From positions 15,490,594 to 15,554,593 of the forward strand of contig CM053259.1 of assembly GCA_028583405.1 (NCBI GenBank): a DNA stretch of 64,000 nt, in the 5' to 3' direction. A program made the translations under genes and the position numbers. This DNA is from Pogonophryne albipinna. Taxonomy: Eukaryota; Chordata; Actinopteri; Perciformes; Artedidraconidae. Of the stretch, positions 53,345 through 64,000 are shown one piece after another. Each line of letters starts with the position of its first letter. Positions within the stretch are counted from its first letter, which is position 1. Under the pieces are notes generated by a model, which saw only the letters and a list, made by a program, of their open reading frames with translations, made no database searches and had not been told where the DNA came from.

Positions 53345-53511
53345 ACCTTCTATTTTTTATTGATTGCATTTTTCACACACACATCACTCTAGAACTTGGG
53401 TTACAATACGTAACCCACCGTTCTTCTGCAGAGGTCCTTGAACGCACCGCGGCCACTCTCACTGGGGCCGCACCCGCGCGCCTTCGTATTAACGCTGTGT
53501 TTCACATTCTA

Positions 53512-54278
53512 TTATACCAGGCAAGGTGTGTTTTCTGACAACAGCACGCCGGCAATAGCGTCTCTTGAACCCGCACAGTGCTTTGACAGCACTTTCCGCG
53601 GTTTATTCCACTCATGTGCCCACCTGCTGCTTCCTTTACTAGAGATTACAGCGGGGCGGCGAGTGTGGGACAGTGTTCTTTCCTCTGAGGATGAGCAAGA
53701 AGCAGCATACGCCAAGCTGCGACTACTCCTCATCCACATGACCAAGGAAATCGATCCAGAGAGCCCTTCCTTAGACACAGGGGCTCCCAGGAGATCCTCA
53801 CGGTCTTTTTGGAAAGTGCCATGCGGCATAATGAGTGAGACGCCCAACACACCCATGTTTATCTCTGCCCAGCCTGCTGGGAGCAGATGGGCTGCCACAC
53901 TCTGCCGCCCTGTTCATCACGAGGGGGAAGTACAGACCTGGGCAGTGGACTTCCATGGACGCCGGACCTGGAAGTGCCCGGCAACGAGAAGTCCTCGTCA
54001 TCCTCCTCCCCGGCAAATGGAGCCATCCGCCCCGCTGGAATGGCGAATGTGAATGGCACCGCCTCGGCCATATCCTGGTCCCCCAAACACTCGAAGCAGA
54101 GGTGGTGGGGATTAAGCCAGGGCACGAAGGAGAGGCCCGGGTCTGAAGTGGCGCCCACAAAATGACTCACCCTGATTGGCCGGTTACGTTTATGCAACTC
54201 AGTATGGTTAAGGGTAGTACCCATAGAGTCCAGTAGAGGGTGGAGCCTGTGTGAAATATAAACTGAGGTTTTGGGCAT
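53512..54278 (-). pseudogene. DIRS Gag-like region, broken
   Basis: SFVPWLNPHHLCFECLGDQD resembles the Cys/His motif of DIRS ORF1 proteins; it is followed by Arg/Pro-rich and acidic stretches in several frames. The terminal repeat overlaps its start. Confidence 0.55.
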
Positions 54279-55607
54279 GCAACATCAGTAAGATACACGC
54301 GCACGTGAGATCCAGACAATTACGTGTAAACACACACGTATGCACGCGCACACACTGCACACATATGTTTAAGTTTGCGTGGAGATGGGGACTTCCCACA
54401 TGAGCGGATGACATCTTAATTCAGCAGTACCAAGTGGTACACAGAAGGGAGGAAAAGCAGAATGGAAAAAGTGTATTGCTCCAGCTGAGGTCAGTTCTGG
54501 AGACCAACCACTTGATGAGTGAGCAAAGTAAAAACCTGAAAAATGCGCCTAAATCGCTGTCCTCGCTCTGCCCTCCAGTGATACGTGCTCCTGCTCGAGT
54601 CAAACGAAGGGCGAAGAGGGAAATCAGCACAAACATATTTGCATATGCTCACAGTTTACTCTTGAGCGGGTGCAAATGTTGTGTGAAAAATTGATCCAAA
54701 TAATCATAGATGCAGTACAATTAAGATAACGCTTTTTCTCCATTGGTTCCAAACAGTTGCACATATAAACAATTCTGCCTGCATAGATTTGATGGGTAAA
54801 CACACCTCCTCATATACACTCTCTCACATACACACAAACGTAAACACACTGAGGCCACCATAAATTACAGTCGTCCCATCTGGGAGCATTAAGAAGCTGT
54901 TAATGAATAGGGTGCTGGAGCAGCAGCCACAAGTGGAGCAAGGCAGCTGGAGGAGGGAGGTGTGGTGGAGGGAGGGAGGATGGGGGGGCTGGGTAGCATC
55001 TGGGCAGCAGATATGTGTGTACTCATGTAAAAAAAAAAAAGGGTTGCGGTAACAGTGCACGTCTTGGGGGAGGAGAGGAATCAAAAGATGTGTTTTGAAG
55101 CCAGTGCTCTCTGTGACCTGCCTGGTAGAGAAGGCGCTCTGCGAATGTAGCAAATGCAAATAATACCCATAATCACAATAATCTGTCTTTGTAAAAATGA
55201 ATTCTGTGGAAGGTCAAACGTGAGTGCTCAAATTTTAAGCTCCAACGTTTAACATTGTATTAACAAGATCAAAAAAGCAGATAAACTCAGTAACACTGTA
55301 CTGCTGAATGGGCTCACACAGCTCAGCTCCACACTAATGACTGCACCTTATCTATGGGAGGTGTTGGAGGAGGTGTGGCAGCAGAAGGGCCAGTTATCTT
55401 AAGTGACCTTTTAATACCCTCGACCTTTCACAATACTTCCATTGGCGGGCATTCAAAGTGGACACAAGGGCAATATACAGAGCAGAAGTGTGCCTCAGCA
55501 GCAGACAAAGGACACCACCTGTATGCTAATGCATTGTGGGGCTTTCAGAGAGAGCAGAGCCGCAGAAGCAGAAGGATGAAGTGTGTCGTTCCTTTGGAGG
55601 AGAATGG
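54263..55607. other. Intergenic, no gene seen
   Basis: No supported exon, RNA or element end. Confidence 0.4.
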
Positions 55608-56200
55608 GGCTGTAAAACAGAAGCAAGAAGGTCAAAACATTGATTTTAGACCCTTTTTTAAAAGAAGCAGAAAGAGAAGAAACAAGTACATTTTTGAAGT
55701 GTGCCACTTTATGGGGGAGAGGGTGCTGTAAAATTGATTTTCTCCTTCTTTAAGGCTGAAAGGGAAAGAGACAATGTGCATGAGCGACTATAGGATGGTA
55801 CTGAGGAGGGAAGAAAGGGCATGGGCAGTAAAATTCATTTCCAATCTGTGTGTTAAGTAATGAGAAAGAGGGAGAGTGGTGGAGTGTGCCACTACAGATG
55901 AGAGGCAGGAGGGTGGCTGAGGACACAGATAGGAGCAAAGGCTGTAAAATTCATTTTCCCTTCCACTCTTTAAGTAATGGGAGAGCAGAAGTCACTGAGG
56001 GAGAGTGTGGAGCCTTTGTCAATAAGCAGAGGGAGGGAAAATGGGGCAATAAAATTCATTTCCTTACCCCGTATTTTCTTAAGAAAGAGAGGGGTTTGAC
56101 TCAGGGAGTGTGCCGTGGCAGAGGGACGCTTTTTTATATGGAAAAAAGGAAGCGAGGTCAGAAGCTGTAAAAGTCACTTGTTTCCTCAAGTAATAAGGAA
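55608..56200 (+). repeat. Degenerate tandem array, period about 100-120 bp
   Basis: The motif CTGTAAAATTCATTTCC recurs at about 55610 (weak), 55727, 55827, 55945, 56045 and 56165. Each copy is followed by a TTAAGTAATG-like string and a purine-rich GAGAGTGTGCC-type segment. Confidence 0.7.
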
Positions 56201-57469
56201 GAGTGGTAGCATGTGCCAGTTTGAATGGAGGGTGGAGTAATTGCTATTAAGCAGATTTTCTTTTTAGCACACTTGCACAGCGAGAGAGACATGTCCTCCC
56301 TTAGTGCCCTGAACCACATATATATTCTCTGCTCTCATTCATAAACACACTGACATAAACACGTCTTCAGCATGCACACACAGGCCCTGCATTTGTGTCA
56401 GTAGGATTTATCGCTATCTCTTTGCTCCTCCAGACTTTGGAGCAGCAGCTTTTTTTCACACTCTCTCGTTCCAGCTGAAAAGCCCCAAGCCATCTATTTA
56501 CCACACTGTCTCTCAGTGTGTATACATGCAGACCTCCTCACTGCATATTTTTCACACCATCTATTGCTGTTTCAGCTCCAAAGCCCCAAACCATCTTCAA
56601 TTATGTAACTCTCTGTACATGAGTTCCTTTCTTACTACTATCAGACTATCAGCAAAACAAGTTACAAAAAGCCGAAAACTTGCATGAATACTGCTTTCCT
56701 TCTGTCAGCAGCAGTCAGCAGCAATGCCACTGCAGACGTTGAGCGAACGTGAATGTCAAGTAGAACCTGTAGTTAGAAAAGGTGTCGCTTGCTGTTGCTG
56801 TCAGCGTGACAGTCAGGATGGCACTATTCCGAACATGCCAACTGCCGATGTCTCCTTCCCCCCCGAGGCTCCCCGAGGCCGTTCAGTGTTGGGAAGGTCT
56901 GGGAACTTTGGACAGAACGCTGCTCTTCAGGGGGAGGCAGAGCACGTCACTTTCATTTCCATATATTTCGGGGAGTAATGAGCAAACAGCTTGGGGATCG
57001 GTGGGATTGACAGCGCGAGTACATGCCGTTCTCTCTCTTATCTGACCATGTTGACTCTTCTCTGGGATCAGGTGCATCAAGCTTTTCCAAAAAAAACATG
57101 GCTCTGCAAACCGTGTCATTACTATTCATCCTCCCATCCACCTATTTCCTCTAGAGGAAGGTGCTCAGCTGGACCCTGAGAGTTCTCTGTTTGAAACCCC
57201 CATATGAGTGTTTACCGAGCGATATGATTTTGGTTTCCCTTTCACTCCCGTTTTGTAATGATGTAATTGTGCTTTGGTGTGTGGGTTATTCACGTTGAGC
57301 CTCCTATACACTGGCAGGCTGTTGTGTTGTTGTGTCAGGGGACGGTAAACAGCCTCTGGGTGGTCCTCTTTCTCTGGACTCAGACACTTCGGACACACTG
57401 TAAAGTCTGCTGACAGGAAAAAAACTCTTTCTTTTCAACACAACCTTGGTCGCTGCTCTTCTCTCCTTT
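56201..57469. other. Intergenic, no gene seen
   Basis: No supported exon, RNA or element end. Confidence 0.4.
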
Positions 57470-58420
57470 CTTTTCTGTCGCTTTTTTGTGGCTGCCGGAG
57501 TCCATGGAACTGCCCCTCATACATATTGAAGGGGCTTTTGAGGAATCCACCAGTGTATGGCTTTTTCATCCGGCCTACCCTCTTCTCCCCTATTTACATT
57601 TCAGTGTCAATCTTTCCCTCTTTTTCTCTCTGCGTCTGTCTGTATCTCTCTAAAAAAGTACTTTTGCATTCAACTATTCAATTTCTGTTTTTTCACTCTT
57701 TCCCACCTGCCCACTTTTATGCAAGCCCCCCTCCCTTTCTCACACCACTTAGCTCCAAATTTCTCTCCCGGCCTAAATTTCTTTGGCTTTGTTTTGTAGA
57801 TCAAAACACTTGTATGCATCTCTCAAAGCGTTGCTACCTTAACTCTCACACTCATCTCCATCTTTTTTTCCATCTCTCACTCCAAATGGTTATTTCTGTA
57901 TATCTCTGTGTTTCTCCCTAAAGATCTTGCTGGAAAACTATACTTTTATGCATCTTTCAAAGCCTTTTTTCTGATATCTCAGAATCAGCTATTTTTCTCT
58001 GACGGTCTCATCTGCTCCCAATTTCCTCCGGTAAATACAGTAATAATCTATTTCTGCTTTTCTAAATCATACTCATATTTCTCCCAATACCTCTTTATTA
58101 TTTTTGTTCCATCCACCCTCACTCTAGTATCCTGCTTCCCTATCTCTGTATTTGTATGTTATTTCTCATCTGAACATCTTATTACATCTTGTGCCTCTCC
58201 TCTCTCCCTCTGTCCTCTTGTTTGTTTCCTGTCTATCTATTTCTATCTTTCTCACTCTCTCGCCGGCCCCCTCTTATTAATTTGGCGTCCGTTCCTGCTT
58301 CCGCTTCTCCTCTGCACTCACTTTAAGCTCAAATATATTTATGTTTACACGTTAAGTCTCATTCCACCTTTATTTTAAACCTTCCTCCTTCATATCTCCT
58401 CCTCATTATTACACTTTCTG
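57470..58420. repeat. Pyrimidine-rich tract with weak internal repeats
   Basis: Strong C/T bias. TACTTTTGCATTCAAC (57659), TTGTATGCATCTCTCAAAGC (57808) and TTTTATGCATCTTTCAAAGC (57943) suggest decayed tandem units of about 140 bases. Frames over it have no domain. Confidence 0.5.
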
Positions 58421-58799
58421 TAGATTTATGTCTCCCATGTAGGATTTGAGTGGGTTTTGCACTGTCCGAATCTGCACAGGATGGATGAGGTGGACTCTCC
58501 ATTTGTTGCTGCTTTTCAACCTTTTTTAAATGACTGCATTTCTCAAGAGAGGGCACTGCATTGTTCATTTGTTTGGCTGTGGGTCCCCTGCAATATCTCA
58601 GGCAACACTTACTAGGTTTAGACAGTCGAAAGGGAAATGATGCATTGCACCTCTAAAATTTCAATTTTCCCAAGGGGGGAGAGCCATAATTACAGGTCAG
58701 TGAAGGTAACATGTTTGTTAATTACCCGCACAAAGGTTTTCCTATATCATTTAGAGGTGAAAATATGTTTATTATTACCTTATGGTATATCCATATATC

Positions 58800-58842
58800 C
58801 GATGCAAATTTCCCCTCTGTGGGACTAATATTCTGATTCTGA
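58800..58842 (-). repeat. Dispersed repeat end
   Basis: GCAAATTTCCCCTCTGTGGG and ATTCTGATTCTGATC together match the end of a common teleost repeat. Confidence 0.5.
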
Positions 58843-61800
58843 TCCTTTCTTTGCTCTACATCTATTTTAATTTGCATATTATCCTTCTTAAGTGCATATT
58901 TTTTTGAGCACTTCACTCTCATTTTGGCACGCCTCCTCCCTTTTGCTTTCATTCTTGGTCTTACACTCTCGTTATCCAACATTGTGTTTGCATTTCTCCT
59001 CAAATCCTCCTCCTCCTCATCCGCCTCCTTCTCAGCTGCTCTTTGTATTTCCGTTTTGCATGTATGGTGGGTATGCAGGCGTACATATTTGTGTGTCTGT
59101 GTGTGTGGGTGCATCTGAGTGTGTCTGTATTTCCTCAATGTCTAAGCAAGGACGCTCAGTGATGTCATAGTAATAGTCTTACCTGGAATCCGATCATTGG
59201 ATAATCAACCACCTCTCTGTTTACCTCTGATAATTAACTACAGCTAATTAAGAACTGGCACTTACCACTTCATCTCTATGCTGTAATGCTAGGGTTACTC
59301 ACTGATTACCTCTGTTTTGCTTTAAAATTGCTCCACCTAATAACTAACTTTCCCTCTATTGCCTCAGGAAATTCGAAGGAAAACAACATTTGTTGCCAGA
59401 GAAAGTTATAAAAAACAATGCTGTGAACAAACTTGTTCTGCAGCAGTTCTCACCAACACAGTTCTCTTATGGTAATAGATGGTGGCGCGTTGTTTGGGGA
59501 TGGGAACATGATGATAGTCTGTCATTAGGGCTAACATCACGGCGAAGGGACACACAAACATCTCCTGTAATGGCCATGCTTGAGAGCAAGGAGGAAGAAA
59601 GTGACGATAAGACGACTCACTGCACATGATCTGAGAACGTGTTAATGATTACCGTCAAGCAGCAGGTTATGAGATTTTTCCAAATCACGCATTATAAAGT
59701 GTGTTCACACCGATGAAGATATTGTAGAAGGAAAAGTCCTGTGTGTTTTTATTCCTCTTTTCAGGATCACAGAAAGTGCAACTCTATGACATCTAATTAC
59801 TCCGGTCGAAATGGTTGAAAAAAAACAAATTATGGACACTGAAGTTCCCATGCCTACATGAAACGGTTTCCCTATCATTTTCCTATATCTTATTTTCATG
59901 CCACAGTACAGGCCCAGTGCAAATTCTGTCGGGATTTGAGGTGGGGAGGGTTGTGTTTATGTGTGTACGTGCCAATGTGTTGGTCTCAATGTGATCCTGC
60001 AGAGATCCATGCCTGTGTGTCTGTCTGCTGTAAAAAAAATATATATATATCAGGGCTGAGATGCAGTTTTGTTCCACTTCATCTTTCTATTTACTCGTTC
60101 AGCAATTCAGGTTGGTTTGAAATTAAAGGTCTCCTCATTTGGTTCCTGATAGAGTTTTGACATAATGTCTGCGGCGTGGCGAAAGCTTTTCCACAACAGT
60201 TTTCGATTGCAATGCAAATGGCAATTACGTTGGCAGTCCCTCTCACCCTTTTATCTTTCCGCCAAGCCAGAGAAAACAATTGAACTCTCAAAAATTGATC
60301 CACAGGGATGAGCGCTCTTCATGAATACAAAACACATTATTTGGGATGACCTGCTTGACACTGAATAGCACACAATTACCATATATATGTGGCTTTCTGT
60401 GTTTGTACTGTTAGATCTGAAATGGCTTGTCAGTTTGGACTGCATTTTTAAGTGCAAATTGCCTGAACTGTGAATACTCATAACCACTAAACATAGAATA
60501 TATTGTTGGTTATATGCAAAGGAACCCACTTGAGTCTACATATTTTGCTGTGTAAAGTAAATACTGACATAAAAGCTTTACCTAAAGTGCTTGATGGAAT
60601 AGTGTGGGTGTCTCATAGAGGTTTGTTTTCAAAGAATATGTTTCCAAAGCACAGAGTTGAACCGAGTTACAGGAGATGTAAAGACATATTAGTGGTAGCT
60701 TTAATCTGCCTGAAGGACCAGATGAGTTGGGTGTAATTGCAGTGTGACAATTAAGCTGTCAGATAAACTGTTGATTTCATCAGCAGTCTACCTGAAAGTG
60801 TAATCATCTCGTATAGCTGTCAGGCCTTCTGTGACAGCAGAGATTTTCAAAAAATGTACGCACTGTCTCCTGTAGCCAAACCAATTTAAATGGGATGAAT
60901 TTAAGCCAAAACTTCACATTTAAAAAGGCTACATTTCAAGGCTGCACAAAGCCTAATATACTCTAAGAATGCACTGTTTACTTTATCCTTTCTTCCTCTG
61001 CAATATCTTTCAGATTTACTGTTACATTCTTGTTACATCAGGAGTGTATCCCTCTCTGCTTGACCTTCATTTTGTTCTTAAACATGGACCAAAATCACAC
61101 AAAGTGTATCTGATTACATCCCTGAATCTTATCTATGTCCCAATATGGAGTAAATTCTGCAAACTGTGTAATTAGCTGTTACAATCTATTATCCACAATG
61201 AGTGCCCTTCTTTTTGACTCACTTTATAATTTTGTTGTTTGCTGTGATACCTTTGAAAGCTGTGATGCTGCTTAGCAGGCATAGCAAATAAAGTGCCATG
61301 TCAAGCAGAAGCAGGCTTGAAAACCCCCTCTGGCAAAATGACTCACTAGGCTGAGCAAGCCGCTCGCAGTCCAGATTATCCATGTCAATGGAACAGAAAA
61401 TGAGAATCTGGATTTGCAATGTATCTGACAGCATGGAGGTTATTTGCTTCCAGTTCAGGGCACAGTCTCTCTATGCAAATGATTACAAAAGCTCATACAT
61501 GTTGGGAGGATTTTACTTCAATGTCAATATTTCAAATGATCACCCATAGATAATGTAAAACCAACACATAGGGGAAAGGAGTCATAGAAAACCTGTAAGA
61601 TAAAAACCCTTATTTTTCACTTACGGAAATCACTGTGCAAACTCACCAGATGTTGCCAGGACTCATAACACTGCAGTGATAAGAGCTCTGGAGGAAAACT
61701 TAACAGTTTAAATGTGTTATAACTTGAACAACTGTGTGCCATTTACAGAGAGCTGCTTTATTAAATATGTGGTGTTGTATTACCTGTATTTGTTTAAGTG

Positions 61801-62319
61801 TTAGGTTGGTTAGATGTTACCTTTTATACCTCCTGTAGGAGAGAACGTATATGATGCAAGTGCAATTGAAATGTTTATTTTACATGCAAGCGATATTAAA
61901 TATATATCAGATGAATAGCCGATGAATGATTTCCTGTTTTACAACTATTAGAACCCACATGCAACATACATGACAGAGGCAATGACTCACACTGTGGTTT
62001 ATAACTACAGTCAATCACAGAGCATGATCAGATTAAAGGTAAGGTAAAAGGTACAAACACATTATAGTTTTTTTTTCTCTCACAAAAAGTGACATTATGT
62101 TTACATTGAAAAAACGTAAGATTATTGTTCATTTTGTTTGCAAAAATTAAACTGTGTGATATTGCATACTTCCAGAAATATTGTATAAATCCAGAAATAT
62201 AAATGTATCAATTCAAATAAAAATAAAAATTCAGATATACATGCTGCAGGTTTAATAATAAAAATACGTTAACATTCAGTGGGCTACATATGGAGAAGGC
62301 TGCAGAGCTCGCGTCTCTC
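58843..62319. other. Intergenic upstream of efna1, no gene seen
   Basis: No coding exon recognised. Regulatory elements of the ephrin gene may lie here but cannot be identified without comparison. Confidence 0.4.
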
Positions 62320-62329
62320 GGATAGCCCT

Positions 62330-62420
62330 CTGATTGGTCCGCTGTTATAGGGGCGGGGCTTGTGGCTGTGGGCGTTTCACAAAATCAGCCACCACGCAAC
62401 ACAGGCTCTCATTCACTACG
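62330..62420 (+). promoter_or_regulatory. efna1: Likely efna1 core promoter
   Basis: An inverted CCAAT box (GATTGGTCC, ATTGG at 62333-62337) lies 13 bases before a GC box (GGGGCGGGGC, 62350-62359), in a locally GC-rich island about 280 bases upstream of the start codon. No TATA box is visible. Transcription probably starts near 62400. Confidence 0.6.
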
Positions 62421-62637
62421 GATTTGACGAGTTAAACTGACCCGTCTACGGTTGATATTCTTCTACGAATCTAGTTGCTTTTTATTTATTTATTTACAAC
62501 TGCTGCGTGCTTGAAGTGTTTTTCTAAGCGTGCAGGTTACAGGTGAGCGAACGAGCTCTTCTCTGTGAACTTTTCGGGTTTTTTTGCACAGCCTACCTGA
62601 GTTGTATTCCCTCTGCACGCCTCCACTCCTCTCCACC

Positions 62638-62735
62638 ATGGATTTGGTTTGGATTGTGGGCTTCGTTGTGAGCGTCTGCGCCTGGTTTGCTTCAGCGGAG
62701 CGACACAGCGTCTACTGGAACAGCACCAACCCAAA
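62638..62735 (+). CDS. efna1: Ephrin-A1, first coding exon
   Basis: ATG in a good context (TCCACCATGG) is followed by a hydrophobic signal peptide (MDLVWIVGFVVSVCAWFASA, cleavage likely before ERHS). The beginning of the ephrin receptor-binding domain comes next (ERHSVYWNSTNPK). The exon ends within a Lys codon at a donor GTAAAT (62736); 32 codons plus 2 bases are present. Ephrin-A proteins are GPI-anchored ligands for EphA receptors and guide axons, vessels and boundaries. The RHSVYWNSTNP block fits ephrin-A1 better than A2 or A5 as I recall them, and teleosts keep two copies (a/b). The other exons lie beyond the window, so the paralogue is unresolved. Confidence 0.82.
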
Positions 62736-64000
62736 GTAAATATACCTTTTTTAATTTGATGTTTTCTTATGTTTATACATTGCTCCTGAACGCACGCTTT
62801 CACACACTTCTTTATCCAGCAATGCTAAAACAAGATTGTTTGGAATCTTAAACTTAAAATAACTTTTAAGCTTATTCTCAGTGCATGTTGCATCATTATG
62901 ATCCATATTCAGAAGCATGTTGAAGAGTTGCACCTCATGCATATTCAGTGAGCCTGTTGTGATGAATTTGTGATTGAAGCAACTGGCTGCTGTTGACATG
63001 ATAATGCAAGACAGTTAGGAGCCTCTCTCCCTCCCCCCTTCCTCCCTTTGGGCTCGAACCTGTTATTATGCTGCTGTTTATCTGTAATACTTTGTCTAAC
63101 CTGTTCAAATTGAGTCCTTTCGCAACATGTGTTATGCTTTTGGGATTTGTTGCATCAGGTTCTCTATTTATCTTTTCCAGCTGACATTGAGATAACAGCT
63201 CATTTTTTTAGGGAAGCTAGCTCGGTTTAATCTGTTTAAATGATGTGTTTCATGGACAGAAAAATGCAAGGTTATGTTTTGACAGATTCTGGAAACTTTG
63301 TTGTACTCTTTATGCACACATGTGTCTTATCTAGAGTTTTATTATTCTAAGAGTGCAGCCATTTTTTAACCATGTATCAAACAGCTTATTTGCACTGCTA
63401 AAAGAGTGATTTGTTTTATTTTGGTGCTGTTGCATCTCCTTACATTGAGCTTAAATCCTATAGTGGAGGATTCTTTTCTCAAGGAAAAAGTTATAGTTTT
63501 GATGTTGGTTTTACAGGTCTGAATCACAGCCCAATGTGTTGAAATATCAGTTGCAATATCCTCCACATCTGACAGAGCCCTAACCTTTGTGTGGAGTGGG
63601 AGGCTGCAGTATCTCCTAAATCAAGAGATATCGCATGGGGTTTACGTGGCTGTCAGGGAGACATAGGGGTGTTCATATTTCAGGTGGTAAGACGAGTAAT
63701 AATGCTGTATGACAGAGACGGAGGAGGTAACTTGAGGCCTGGCCAGTAGGTCATGCTGTGGGAGAGAGATGGATTGCTTGGGGAGAAGAAATTGGAGCTG
63801 AAATTGTCGGGGTTAGGGGCCATTCACAATAAGTGGGGGTCAATTAGAATTATGTTTTTGATGATGACTGGGGTGAAATGGCTCGGGGTACAAAGAGGGT
63901 TAGTTTTACACACCACAAATGAACTTCTACTTTCACCCACACACAAACACTCCCACTGTGCCGGGCAAGCACAAACAGAGACTCCTGGCAGACAATCACT
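62736..64000 (+). other. efna1: efna1 intron 1 (partial)
   Basis: Begins at the GTAAAT donor; no second exon encoding the ephrin core was found before the window ends. Large first introns are normal for ephrin genes. Confidence 0.7.

Larger units (their letters stand above)
50548..54262 (-). mobile_element. DIRS-type tyrosine-recombinase retrotransposon, decayed
   Basis: Minus-strand order: Gag-like, reverse transcriptase, RNase H linker, tyrosine recombinase. Inverted terminal segments (about 50574-50681 versus 54175-54262) share TATGGGTACTACCCTTAACC and TACTGAGTTGCATAAACGTA. Copies of GGGTTACAATACGTAACCC occur at 50548 (inverted), 50828 and 53400. This terminal organisation, without LTRs or target duplications, is typical of DIRS elements. 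All coding parts carry stops or shifts. Confidence 0.88.

Noticed and set aside
51961..54278. Plus-strand frames across the DIRS element (for example 53438-54052)
   Set aside because: DIRS reverse transcriptase and recombinase motifs are all on the minus strand.
57526..58378. 131- and 156-residue Ser/Phe/Leu-rich plus-strand frames
   Set aside because: They arise from a pyrimidine-rich tract; composition explains the open frames.

Overview
This 64 kb window is nuclear DNA from a teleost fish, probably a spiny-rayed (acanthopterygian) species. The evidence is long TG/CA microsatellites, several dispersed repeat families that I recognise from teleost genomes, hAT and DIRS elements, and at the right edge the first coding exon of an ephrin-A gene (efna1, plus strand, 62638-62735). 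That exon is the only conventional host gene I can support. Most of the remainder is intergenic DNA loaded with transposable elements.

Layout. 1-5.0 kb: intergenic, with one TG tract. 5.0-9.6 kb: a nest of mobile elements. A zf-TTF hAT coding region is split by a 4.1 kb element with ~1.08 kb inverted arms; in its spacer sits a solo LTR (6502-7873, 4-bp target duplication), and inside the LTR an 811-bp BED-finger hAT (6987-7797, perfect 8-bp duplication). 9.6-14.08 kb: several hAT ends around a nearly intact zf-TTF hAT transposase (11491-13612) with one in-frame stop and one frameshift. 14.08-23.76 kb: the most interesting segment. Its ends look like the two ends of a very common teleost short repeat. 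Between them lie a spliced SGNH-hydrolase-like gene (plus strand, 17526-18450, broken), a three-exon THAP zinc-finger gene (minus strand, 20159-23288, open reading frame intact across inferred splices), and a separate 2.8 kb insertion with 28-bp terminal inverted repeats carrying a second, broken THAP gene (15509-16385). 24.3-29.6 kb: a hAT element with an exact 8-bp target duplication, containing a near-complete endonuclease/reverse-transcriptase LINE (minus strand, one frameshift).

30-50 kb is intergenic with two small inverted-repeat elements (30825-31224 flanked by TTAA; 45151-45815), three copies of one teleost repeat, a telomere-like CCCTAA-rich patch and three TG/CA microsatellites. 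50.5-54.3 kb is a decayed DIRS-type tyrosine-recombinase retrotransposon (minus strand). 54.3-62.3 kb is intergenic, with a degenerate ~110-bp-period array and a pyrimidine-rich tract. 62.3-64 kb holds the efna1 promoter, exon 1 and the beginning of intron 1.

The best candidate for an undescribed system is the 14.08-23.76 kb element: a possible long, gene-bearing relative of a widespread teleost non-autonomous repeat, pairing a THAP DNA-binding protein with an SGNH hydrolase and showing no recognisable transposase catalytic domain. Splice structures, family names from memory and element boundaries are inferences from reading the sequence; no database search was possible.
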